From: Trileptium ribeirensis
Taxonomy: Eukaryota; Nematoda; Enoplea; Enoplida; Thoracostomopsidae
Reading direction: 5' to 3'
DNA length: 64,000 nucleotides
Assembly (NCBI GenBank): GCA_030248225.1
Contig: JASANE010017411.1
Coordinates: 1-64,000, forward strand
The notes under the pieces were generated by a model that was not told where the DNA came from, ran no database searches, and worked only from the letters and a program-made list of their open reading frames with translations. Positions 47,240 through 58,714 of this stretch are shown here, one piece after another; the first letter of the stretch is position 1; every line of letters begins with the position of its first letter. The position numbers and the translations under genes were made by a program.

Positions 47240-50200
47240 AATAATAGTTGTATTAGAATATTGCTTGAGATGTACCGAAACGAGTTAAAATAGCCTTTCG
47301 TTTAAAAAGTTTTCGTTCATGACGTAATTATTCATAAGAAGCAACAAGCGGAACTTGTGGTGACTCAATTACAACCTAGCTCAATACCTAGAGATAAAAA
47401 TGTACTAAGTGATAGAGCAAGTTAATTGTTTTGCACAAAATGTCGATAGTTTTGTACTGTATGTTTAATATTTAACGTTTAGTTTCACGAAGTTCGACAT
47501 AAAATGGCTCTTAAATTGTAAAAGACACCGGAATAAACGTCAGGATGCTGGTTCAATTTCTGAGTGATCAAACGGGTCGGTATCTACTTTGTGATAATGA
47601 GCCAGAAACGCAGAAACTGAGGGAAAGATAAAAACGCGCTTACTACAAACAAGCTTGTTAGTGTGTCATACGATGACGGTATGAAACACAAACGCAAAAG
47701 ACATCACAGAATTATACACCCAACATTTGAACACATTTTGCGATATTGACAAATTGCAACCTGTAAAATCTTTCGCATCTGCCTTCTTTATTTCTATAAT
47801 CTCGCAAATAATCTTCACATAAACGTTAGTTCTTACTGTTTATGTGTTGATCCATATACAGCTTAAAACTTTAAGTCCAGAATGAAGCTGTCAAGATAGA
47901 TTTTTTCTTAAATGAAAGAAAATGAGTACCTACCGAACCATGAACAAATCGTGCAAAATACCATTTCATCCTGTATAACAAACTATATAAATTAACAGTT
48001 TATAATTGCAATTGCTTATAATAGCACCTTTAACTAATTACACCTGGCATGTACCAACTAGTTCTTTACTGAAAAAAATTTGTATAACCTTCAAAACAAT
48101 TATTCTGATTTCATTGTTTAAATCACAGAGAACCGCCAGGAATAGGCTTTTGTATGTTTAAAATTAGATGGTATTTCACAAAAACAAAATATTCAAGCAT
48201 CCACAGTGTAATGACTGAAAATAATTATATTTAAATCTATTTTAGTTAGTGGCAGCGCCACCATAATTATTATCCTGCAACAAGATTCTAAAATCTTGGG
48301 CACAAAGTTTAGTGAAGATATAATACAAAAGGTAATGTGCAATTCTTCCAGAACAGCAATGCAAACACGAAAACCAACTATATAATAAACTGATTCTGGA
48401 GAAAACTCACGCTATTTTTTGACAATTTTTCCACCACAATACACCTATAATAGTATGCTGAATTAACTTTAGCTGTCAGCTAGTGAAAAGCGAAATTTAA
48501 TAAAATTTCACATTTGGGGTTAACGCTGACAATTAGCTATTAAACACTATGTGCAATTTTATTAACTATATATAATTCCTAGTTAGAACGCAACAACTAT
48601 ACACCCGACATTGTTTTTGTTTATCAAACAGTGTAATATTAGCAATGTTTTGGTGCAGATTCCTACTTTGTATAATAAAATGATTCACAAAAATTCGACA
48701 GCTGCAGTTTTCTATTTTTTCTTCCATCCCAACTGGGTACAAATTGACTTAATGCACTGTGTGATTTGTAATGTTTACAGAGTTTGTTTTATGATGTGTG
48801 TTTGAACGTACGTTAATATTATTCGCTCGCGCTCTGAGGTTCCTTAACGAACTGAGCAACAGCTCCCAGACAGCTCAGTGATTTGCGTATGCGACTTTCA
48901 ACCGCACACCCCGTGTTCCATCCCTGGCGACGTGTTGAGATTGTCAAACATTTGCATGATAACCAAATTAATTAGGGCATGAAATGGTTAAGTGAAATTA
49001 TTGAGTTGACAACTTTTTTGATATATCCGATCACTGTTTGCGCGAACCAAGGATTTTTGTTGACAACTCATTGCCTCAAAACAACGATTGTCAAACTGAC
49101 GGATGTTCAATAATCAATATTTCGCTAACTTGGTGTTGCAAAATTTTATTGTTGAGGGTGTTACCTTTCCACGGGCCACTGGGATGGTGACATGACAGCC
49201 GCAAAACGTAGCGATACTGATGTAATGCATCACCTGAAAGCTTTCGCCGCCTAAATCACATCCGACAGTCCAGAACTCAGCTCAAGTTATCGCCTATAAA
49301 TGTGTTTTATACGGCTAGGAAGCCTAGTTATATAGCCTGAATTTTAAACTGATGTGACACAATTTTTCTTCAGGTTAACAAAAGGACAACTCGAGACCGC
49401 ATCGGGTTTAAAAATATCAACCAAATACAATATTAGCCAGCGATAAATTGGAATTATGCCTTGGAATTACGCTGTGCGGGTTCTGTGTCAGTGATGTATC
49501 GAATAATACACGGACTCTGTAACGAGCACATGAACCATATCGTGGTCCCACTGCGACGGCGTCCAACCACCTGTCCTAGTAGTGCCATGATTTATTAAGG
49601 AACCTAAGCCGACATAAAATCCGTCAGTTTTCAACTTGAGCCGAACCGACTTGATTCGAATAAGACCCGAACCAATTGCGGTTTCTGTTCGCCGGTGTAA
49701 TTAATTTGTTGCATTTGATTTATTTTGTATAATCATTTATTGTTGCTTATATCTTTGTTCAACTGAATAACGTTGTGGACTGTTTGATAATGTAGAATTA
49801 TAATTACTATGCGCAAAAGAATCTCACTGTGCAAAATTCAAAACAAAAATTTGAAAACCCATTTGTCCTAAAGTTCAAAAACATGTATGGAAATCAAACC
49901 TAATATAAAACCCACTCAAAATAAATTTTGAAAAAAGCGAAAAACAATGGCACAGATTGGAATGAACGTCATTACTGTGTCACAGTTTGTCATCAGCCAT
50001 AGATTACACTGTAACCTAAATCCTGCGCGAGATCGCTGGGTTGGTAGCATTAATTTAATTTTTTGATGCGTTACTTTAATACTTTTCTACGACTGGCAAC
50101 AAAACTGTAGGGAAGTATTGATCATGTCACGCTGCATCAAGTTCCTATCGCAATTATTATGCAAAATGAACATAAATTATTACCATTGGATTCTAAATAT

Positions 50201-51025
50201 TTCAAAGAAATTTTTCCTTTGTGCGTGAGTAACTTAAGGTTACCCCGGCAACCATCCTATTTTGTCATTACTGATATCGAATCGCAAATCCTTGTTACGG
50301 AAAAAGGCTTAATTTCAATTTCATTCGGTTTTCGCTATCCGAAAATTGGCAAAATCAAATTCAAATGCCAGAAATTAGACATTTTGTTCGAACAGATTTC
50401 GAGTATTTCAATTTGCAGGAATTCGGTTCCCTAATGCCTAATCATTTAAATTTGGATTATTCAGTCTTCGCGGACAAAAATTTAGTGCAAAAGTGAGTCA
50501 CAAGATTAAATCGATCTTAAACTAAAAGCTCTTGGTGTTCGAGAACAAAACTGGTTTAATTCAAATAGGCAAATTTTCGTTCGCAAAAATTTGGGTAATT
50601 TTACTTCAATTTTTGCAAACACAAAATGGATAGATTTCAGTTGCGAGCGCTGTGTTCGAGAAAAGTTGTACGCCCAATTTCAATTGGCCGAAAAGCGTTC
50701 TGTGAGAAATTTTATACAAAATTACAAAATAGGATGGTTGGCGAGGTCACCTTAAGTTCACTGGCGCATTATTGTGCAAGTTGGGAGAAATGGTGTAAGA
50801 ATCAACTAAATTAATGATTTCGCAGACTAGGCTAAGGTTTCAGCTTTCACTCAGATAGACGTAGCTCCATAACCCATGAATTCATTGAGAATATTTTGAC
50901 ATTTTATTCGCTTCAGCTCGTCAAAGCGGTTCAAATGGGGTATAAAATGATACATTCACTTTTGACCCCTGCTCCCAAACACGAGGAGATATATAATATT
51001 TTAGTTTAAGACGCATAGATTTTTA
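47240..51025. other. Stretch without a recognised gene
   Basis: Introns of the minus-strand membrane protein gene may lie here, but no partner exon could be recognised. An open frame on + at 50,159-50,434 shows no domain. A family B core fragment is near 50,910-50,950 on -. Confidence 0.3.
48868..48931 (+). repeat. tRNA-derived (Glu-like) SINE head
   Basis: The sequence has A box CAGCTCAGTGATTTGCG, an anticodon arm TGCG-ACTTTCAAC-CGCA with TTC in the loop, and B box GTGTTCCATCCC at tRNA-like spacing. B box departs from consensus and the acceptor stem is not evident, so it is a tRNA-derived repeat rather than a gene. Confidence 0.5.
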
Positions 51026-51250
51026 GGCGAATGTAACTTTTAGGGGCGGAAGTGAAATACATGCCATGCCGTTCTTGATATACTAAACCTAAGCCTTAGC
51101 CTAAGCCTATGTTAATGCTCGCATATGACCTATATACTAAGCCTAAGCGTAACCTGCCGCTCTCTATCCCGCCGCTCTAACCTGTTCTTTTTTCCACCGT
51201 AATAATGGCCTGCTCTGCTTTACAAATGTCTTGGTCGGTTGTTGAATTAT
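51026..51250 (+). repeat. Member of MITE family A
   Basis: It starts GCGAATGTAACTTTTAGGGG, then TACATGCCATGCCGTTCTTG, ATATACTAAACCTAAGCCTT and CTATATACTAAGCCTAAGCG. These follow the same block order as the bounded copy at 59,788-59,981. The right end is eroded. Confidence 0.65.
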
Positions 51251-51639
51251 TAGAGCTGCAACAAAATTTGACGAAATATCATATAATGTAAATATTATTA
51301 ACACTAGCTATATGGTCTATTTTAATAATTTTTATAAAACATCGTAATTTTTATGTTTGATTTTGTACATTTGGTGGCATGCGCTATTCAACATAGAGCC
51401 CATGCTCTTCAATTAATTACAGCTCATATTTCGAAATGCTCAAAGTATTTTTAAGTTTTAATAATAATTAGCTTAGATTTATTGGCTGTAGCAGCTGTGA
51501 GGGACAAATAATACTTAATACCGTATGAAAACGGAAAACATTTGCATGATACCAAGTTCGCCAGCAAATATTATGTCAAGTTTTCCGTCCCTATCCAATG
51601 TATGTTTAGTCTCTCTAACCCTAAGACTAAGGTTATACC

Positions 51640-51965
51640 CTGCAAACTGGGGTGAGCAAGATTTTAACTCAGAACTCAGTTAAAACCCCTTGACTGTAAA
51701 CCAATTTAGGCTGAGTTCGGCAGGTAACTCGTGTCTCTGAGTTATGCATTCTAACTCATACGTGAGTTTGAAATTATTGAGTTAGACACAAACCAATCTT
51801 AGTAGCTATGATTTGCGTTAAATTGACTGACGATGAGTTAATGTCGAAACTCAGAGTTCCAGGGTAAGCTTTTTATTCACTCTGTGTTAAATTAGCTCAG
51901 TCTGAGTTAGAAATGTAGCTCAATTATGAGTTAATTATTTAGCTCGAAACTGATGTTGTGCCTTC
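51640..51965. repeat. Cluster of CTGAGTTA/AACTCAG words
   Basis: About a dozen copies of the 7-8 base word AACTCAG or its complement CTGAGTT are scattered in both orientations across 320 bp. Examples are CAGAACTCAGTTAAAACC, GGCTGAGTTCGG, GTCTCTGAGTTATGC and CAGTCTGAGTTAGAAAT. The spacing is irregular, as expected for a degenerate array of short inverted repeats. Confidence 0.5.
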
Positions 51966-51969
51966 TAAA

Positions 51970-53806
51970 ATGTTTTACTAGCACCAACACTCAACTACTT
52001 AAAAATCTTAGGTGTCCAAGGGACGTCAGCTTAAGTCGATGTTACACGATTCTGTCAGGTGACGACGAAGGGGAGATTGCAGGGCGTGGATAAGATACGA
52101 GATATACTCGATTTTTTAAACTCATTTTCTTTGAAAAAAAATTATTTGGTTAAATTCTTAAAGCTTTGATAAGATTGCAAAAATTTTGCTAAAATTCAGC
52201 AAATATTGCGAAATTTTACTAAAATTGTCAAATTTTTCGAACGAATTTTTGGGCTGGGGTTCCGACCATATGGGGAATAAATATGTCCTAGGGGCTGACG
52301 CATAGGGGATAATCATCTACGGTTACTTATTCAAACAGCTAATGAAATATTTTTACTTCACATTTCCACTGTTTAAAGGAAATTTTTGTGTTTTCGCATT
52401 TTACGACACAATATAAAATACTAATATTTGGTGCAGGAATTCGCGCTTTCGAAAGTATAGAATTTTCCAGTTTTTGTGTTTAATAGTATAGCACTCATTA
52501 TTCACTATTATAATGCGATACATTTTACTGAAATGAAATTCAAACTGTTTTACAGCGGTTTCAGATTCTTTTATTTGCTACCTGCAATAATACAAAAATA
52601 TTACACAAAAATCCTTGTTTATATAAATATAGAAAGCGAGCTATTAAATATATATTATTTATATATGCAGAAATGTATGCATTTTTTAATTCATTCATAG
52701 ACCGATGTTAGTTTTTACAAATCTCAAAAGTTAAGTAAAATGCTTTCAGGCAAATACCCGTATAGTGACCAAATTGTAAATCATTATTATGTTTGGTACA
52801 ATTCGGCAGAACCTCGTGGCTGTAATTTTTCACAAACATTCCTATGGTATTGCCAACCATTAGTTGTCGATACGGGAGGTAGAGTAGTTAGACCCTAATG
52901 GTTGGACGCCCAAAGCCAAATGTATAGCACTGAAGGCTGCGAAGGCGCAGAAACCATTTTGCCAAAAAAATATACAAAAACGGTGTGAAAATATCAGAAA
53001 ATAAGTCATAATTGGCAAAAATAGGAGAAAATAGAAAAAATTTATCGCTAATCGGCAAATATTGAGGAAAATTATAGTAAAATTGGGAAAAATACTGGGC
53101 TCTTAAAAATTTTAAATTGTACCTATTCTGGCCTATTTTGTGCACCCTGAGGATCTCCTTCGCCGCAACCCCCCAGGCCGACCGACTACCCCTTTCGACA
53201 GGTATAAATGTCAACTCGCATTCTTTCGGAGTTGAAAGTTGTTGTATTTGAAACAAAATTTACTGTAAAAAATCGGCATTTTATTTAATATCCTAAACCG
53301 AATCTGAACAAAAACATTTGAGCTTAAATTTTTTTCTAAATTTTGAGTTAATTTGCAATGCGAAAATATGACAAATTGCTATATTTTAAATTTTAAGGTG
53401 GCAAATGTATTCTTTGTTCTTTGGTTGGTTAAACAAATTTGCTACAAAACTTTGAACAGTGTTCACACGTGCAAATTCACAATAAATGAAAAATGCTTTT
53501 AAACTTTGATCAAAATTTTAGATTATATTTTGAGCAAAATCTTTTACCGTGTGAATGGACCTTCCCGGTCAAAATTAAAATAAATTGTTACAGCAAGTTC
53601 TCGTCAGTTTTAAATGAATATACAAAATAAAATTCCAGTTTGTTTAAATTTTAGGCTTGTAGAATAGCACACAATATTCTAGCAGAATGAACAAAATGCT
53701 AAACCACTCTAATCGATTGTATATACATACACTAAAATTTAAAAATAAACTCCGTTTGGTGAATTAAAAATGCAAGGAAAGTTTTCTATAGCTACCAGCG
53801 CAGTAT
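51970..53806. other. Gene-free AT-rich stretch
   Basis: Two blocks (52,130-52,320 and, on the minus strand, 52,930-53,220) share words like TTTTACTAAAATTTTGC and flanking GC-rich ends, suggesting an uncharacterised dispersed repeat. The 122-codon minus frame at 52,888-53,256 is within the second block and is not taken as a gene. Confidence 0.35.
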
Positions 53807-53812
53807 TTTATT
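53807..53812 (-). promoter_or_regulatory. Poly(A) signal for the SEA-TM gene
   Basis: AATAAA on the minus strand lies about 70 bases past the stop codon at 53,880, a normal distance for an animal 3' UTR. Confidence 0.5.
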
Positions 53813-53879
53813 TCCAAATAGATTTCAGTGCAATTAAATATTGAATAATAAATCACGATCTCTTTTAATAAAATAGATA

Positions 53880-56352
53880 CTAGTATTTTACAACAGGTTT
53901 GACTGCTGTTGAACGCAGTTTAGTATTCGATTTCGACATCCAAATAATGGTTCCTTCTGTAGTCGATGGTTCAAGCAATCGATTTGTAACTTGGACTGAT
54001 CTATCTCGCCCTGCACGACGTAAAGTTATTGGGTCCAAGTCATACCTCACCGATATCCGCTTAGTAGCTGCTGTTTTAACGCCTTTCTCAGTTGGACCCA
54101 CGTTTTCTTCGGTTCGCTTCAACGATGGCTTTCCATGCTTCGCTCGCTTTGGTGTACCAACTTTGTTATTGTCGATATGAATCACTTGCGGTAGCCAAAC
54201 AAATTCACGGCTTAACGCTGGCTTCACGTGAGTTTTACAGGACCTAATTTCACCGTCGCCATGCCCTTTTTTCGCCGCAAGTTCATGAGAGTTACAAAGT
54301 TTTGGACTAGATTTTCGTTTAAATATTCCACTGCTTATTTGCCGGCTGCTAAAACCTGAATGTTCGGAGTAACCCAGTTTTCGTAAAGCTAAGTAGCATA
54401 TAATCAGTAAGAAAATCAAAACCAGCATCACGGTTAGAAGTACGGTTATAATAATAATAGCTTGAACGTCAAGTTTTGCGGCATGCTGGTTTCGGATGCC
54501 CTCTTTTAATCTCGATGGATTTTGCGTTGCCATGATCGCATCCGTACGAGGAATTGTAGCTAAAAAACCACGTTTATTTCAGCTTAGTGTTAAATTGTAC
54601 AATTTATTTCCTAATAGATCGTTAATCATTATATTTGAATCAATTAGTGAATCTTTTCTAAAACGTACTATATTAATATGCCAGTTTAATTTAAAAGCTT
54701 AAGTGAACTCACTAGATTGTCAGTTTAGACTGCTGCGAAAGCATTATGAATATATGTTTTATATTATAATTTGGCTCGTTGAAATCTTAAATAAAACAAG
54801 CTATCCTGCCGGAAACACATACTATGTGTCAAGAACTTTCGTTTGAAAACGAAAAAGTTTCTTTAAAAGAAGTTATAGCAGCAATATATAAGAAGAAAGA
54901 TATTATCGGGGCTAAAATATTATATATACTTGGGGTCTTCATAAATAAATTCGGGAATGGTTTAAAAGAATGAAACGGATGCAATGGGTTGTTATAATTT
55001 TCGTTCATCAATTGGAATTCCTAAATGATTCTCCCAACAAATCCGAGCGTTCTGGATCCTTTCCGCACACCCGCGGAAAAAACAACGCGAAAAACCAACC
55101 ACAGAAGAAAAAACACACCACACCGGCACAACAAAAAACAAAAAACGCAAACACCCCGCAGCAAACATCTACTTAAAACCATCTAATATTTAGACAGAAT
55201 AGATACTATATCCAAGTGACATAAGAAAAACTATCAAGCTTGACTAGCTAACAGATTTAATAAATAAAAAATGAGTTATATTTTCAGGAAAATGCTTTAA
55301 CGTTGGATAAACTTTTTATTGCATGTATACACATATAAAATTTAAAACTAATATTAGTATGTCAACTTTAGCGTAAATATATATACAGAGGTTAGTCAAG
55401 AGTTCACAATGAACCTTTGAACAAGAATGTAACACTCACACCACAACACGTCATATACGTTGTGGGATGATGCGTTCCATTTCTCTATTAGTTGATAACG
55501 CGGACCCTCTTCTGAGGTGGCACAAGGTTCTAAGGTTTTCCACTTTTTCCCTGACCCACCACTTTTCTCAACTTTTGTCCTACTGTTCCAACCTTTGCTC
55601 TGTCCCGCAACTTTGTTTCTGTCCCACTGCCAAGTTTTGTTCTAAGGCCGAACCAAAAAAATAAAAATTTTACAAAACAAAAGTTGGAAAGGTAGGAGAA
55701 AACTAGAGGGGGTTATTTCGCCTACTGCGGCCCTTTAGCCACGTCTACCTCACTAAAACGACACCCCATTAGTGATGAAACTCTGACACTAAGATCTTTG
55801 TGTGGACACTATAAATTCGATAATAATGATTTCTACATAAAAGTGACAGTGCAGGTGGCGCAGCGACCGTTTAAAATTTAATTTGATGCCGTTTGTGCCG
55901 ATAAGGATGTTTTTCAAATGATCAAAAAATTCTGCTTTACTACCTTGATTTGGGTCATACATGACCCAGCAGTTGCTATCCCTATTTGAGAGACTTGTCG
56001 GAAACCTGGAAAACGCATTCTTGGTCAAAAGCATATGGTAAGATTCGATAAAATTGCTAAAAATTTAAAAAACCAAAATCAGTAAGCAATGTATACTTAA
56101 GAAGTTGAAGGTACTGGCAGTATCATTTTGTTCTGAAAGAAGTCGTTAACATAGACAAACGTAACAAGCCTGCCACAATGTGATATAAAGATGGAGGTAC
56201 TGGGTGGTTATTACATAAAAAACAGTAAAATTTGATTGGTGTTATCCAGCTTACTGTACTGTCAAATGTGAGATATCTGAAACGATGATCGAGGTCAAAT
56301 AAGTGAGAGTAAGCCAACGTCAAGTTGTAGTTTAGGTCGAAGGTACGCATTT
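53880..56352 (-). CDS. SEA-like domain single-pass membrane protein, three 3' exons
   Basis: The exons are 56,352-56,255, 56,019-55,944 and 54,559-53,880. Donors (AGTACA/GTAAGC, CAAG/GTAGTA) and acceptors (CCTGTAG, GACCAAG, GTTTTTTAG) are acceptable, and phases agree at both joins (0 and 1). Exon A reads FDLNYNLTLAYSHLFDLDHR and RYLTF. Exon B reads FSRFPTSLSNRDSNCWVMYD and PNQ. Exon C reads TIPRTDAIMATQNPSRLKEG and IRNQHAAKLDV. Together they look like a SEA domain, a module next to the membrane in mucin-like and receptor proteins. A helix of about 27 residues follows (AIIIITVLLTVMLVLIFLLI, CYLAL). A basic 167-residue tail rich in Lys/Arg/Ser/Thr, with no known domain, ends the protein. Signal peptide exons must lie beyond 56,352 and were not found. 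The SEA call is by pattern only. Confidence 0.55.
55064..55166. repeat. T-depleted A/C-rich tract
   Basis: About 100 bases are almost free of T on the plus strand (words such as AAAAAACACACCACACCGGC). This is unlike all neighbouring DNA. Read forward it continues a 68-codon frame starting at 54,970 whose second half is Lys/Gln/Thr/Asn only. It lies inside the presumed intron between SEA-TM exons B and C. Confidence 0.6.
55530..55640. repeat. Degenerate CT-rich short tandem repeat
   Basis: Words such as CAACTTTTGTCCTACTGTTC, CAACCTTTGCTCTGTCCCG and CAACTTTGTTTCTGTCCCAC follow each other with a period of about 20-22 bases. The tract is within the same presumed intron. Confidence 0.55.
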
Positions 56353-56399
56353 CTACAGGTTTTTTCGAAGACTTGGTCTCTTAAAATCTGTATGATAAT

Positions 56400-56950
56400 A
56401 AATTAGTACAATTACTATGTAATATTTAGTTACAATTTGTATACAAATTAACACAAATACGGGAAATTGTGATGCCAACAAATCAAACATGAATTGTGTA
56501 CCAATTTGCACAATTATGAATAATTATATTAACATACGTTCTAACATGTTGAACACAACAAGTGTAGGACCTAGGACTTATTGTACATAATTTGTGTGAA
56601 TTGTAACATAATTATGTGTGGTTATTTACATATCCTTTGTATAAATCTACACACAAGAATTGTATTGCAACAGATAAATTAGTTGAAATTATATACAACA
56701 TTACGCATGATAAATAAAGCAAGATTTGTGTGAAATTGCATACCAAAAAAGTGAGATTATACGCACATAATTTGTGTGAAATTTCAAACACTAATTGTAT
56801 GTTTTGTAGCACACAATTTTTTGAAGCTGTAAAAAGCAATTGTAGCATAAAATTGTAATTTAGTGCAAAAACTCTAACTATGAACAAACATTCATGCATT
56901 AGGTGTGTGTAATTTTACACTAAAATTTTTAAAAATTCGTACATCAGATA
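56400..56950. repeat. Degenerate CATAATTTGTGTGAAATT-type repeat tract
   Basis: The words ACATAATTTGTGTGAAATT, AATTGTGTACCAATTTGCAC, AATTGTAACATAATTATGTG and close variants recur through about 550 bp. This is consistent with an old minisatellite of roughly 30-bp units. The minus frame at 56,612-56,899 is a by-product of it. Confidence 0.5.
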
Positions 56951-58714
56951 TACTATATTTAATACAAAAATGTATATATATCTGATACCATAAATAATTG
57001 ATGCAAATACAGTGAAGATTCGTACATAATGGGATGTTTCGTAAATTGCTAAAATCAAATCAACTACAGTTGTATTTTTCATACAAACGCACCTGAAAAT
57101 CTGACAAAGTTATTTTAATATTTCTGTACATTACAAATGTATGAACTGTCGCGCTTAAAATGTGTATGTAAACCTGTTCACCCAAACAGTGTATGATACG
57201 GGTACGCATATATGTATGTAACATAATAGTTATTTTTAAGAGGAGTGTGGTTAAAGGTAATGCTAACATGGAGAAACATTTCACGAGGCCAAAACTGATT
57301 ATTCCAATTGATAAACAACTATCAATCATTTGGCACTTTACATATACCACAACTCTAAGATGATACCTCTAAAAAGCCTTTGCGGGGACGATATCTGACT
57401 AAGGTTCGACTCATCACATTTTTGAAAATAAGCAATTGGTTAACATATTAGACTCAAATGAAAAATCAAACACTGTCATAAAAAAAATCTATAGGCGTTG
57501 AAAAGTCTTACAAAATCACGAAAATAATTAATTTATCCTTGAATATTGTTTGTTTATAAAACAGCATATTAGCATTTTTATTCTGGAATGGAACATAAGC
57601 AGACAAGAAAAAAGTTATTTTCAATTAGACTTCTCCAATCTAAAGTAACCTGATCAAAATTTGTCATGCTTTTGTAACACGTAACAAATAAAAAATGTAG
57701 CACTACGTGATATCGTTTAAAATACATGTCCAATTTTTTTAAGCTCCATCGCTCGGAGCTTGCAAAAACCAGCCCGATTTAGAACTGAAAGAAAGGCTAT
57801 TACATTATAATAATTTAGGCTAAAATTTTGCCATAATTATATTAAATCAAGAGTGCAAACAGTAGTAAGTCCACTGTCTCAGTAAGAATTAGTATGCCGT
57901 TCCCAAGTGGTAAACAAAATTTTCCTGCGCTATTTTGTAAAAACATTAGATTATATCAAAAATAAAACTGCCGCGCCTCAAGACTTCATATTTAACGTGG
58001 TTCTTTCCTTGCTGCAAACAGCTCGTAGCCTTTACACCTGGCTATAATCGTATGAATCAAGACGTAAAATAATTCTTGTTTCTGAAATGTGAAATAACTT
58101 CATGCAAATTATAGTAATATAAAAAAATGTTTTGAGGGTGGTAAAAGGAAAAACTTTATTGTCAACCGATAATCCTTCTAATACTGACTATATAATGTAC
58201 AATTTGCATGTATTACATAATGATACCTGACAAATCTTTAACTTGTAAGGATTGGCTCATACCAAATATTTCCCAAAAACTTACCAAAAACTTTTTGTAC
58301 CTTGATGCCAATATCTCTCGTTCATAATAAAATATTCACGTTCACCGTAAAAAAAAGTATTTATTAAAAGCTTTATTCTAATATCCTGAATGCGGAATGA
58401 TTTCTGCTTTTAACAGGACATTTAAATACTTGTTATACTGGTAAATTTATTAACGAACAATGATATGACCGCTTACAGTATTATAGAACGTCCGCACATT
58501 TATGTGACAAATCTCCGAAGACAACGCGAAACTGCCAATGGTTAATTCTTATTTGTTCGACATCGACAATCGATCAATTAATTCTATAACGTTTACTGAA
58601 TAATATCATAACAATTAAGCTGGACATATATACAGTCTAAAAGATATTAATATACAGGTCATATTAATATAGTAAACTAGGGTATCCGAAATGGAGCAAG
58701 CCAGTTAGATTTGA
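56950..58714. other. Gene-free AT-rich stretch
   Basis: No coding or RNA gene is recognised. The part just below 58,715 is probably the 3' UTR of the LINE, but its end is not marked by a clear repeat or poly(A). Confidence 0.35.

Noticed and set aside
52888..53256. 122-codon minus frame
   Set aside because: It lies in an AT-rich dispersed repeat-like block with low-complexity Phe/Tyr translation.
56612..57350. Minus-strand open frames of 95-96 codons
   Set aside because: The first is a by-product of the degenerate repeat tract; the second shows no domain or splice context.
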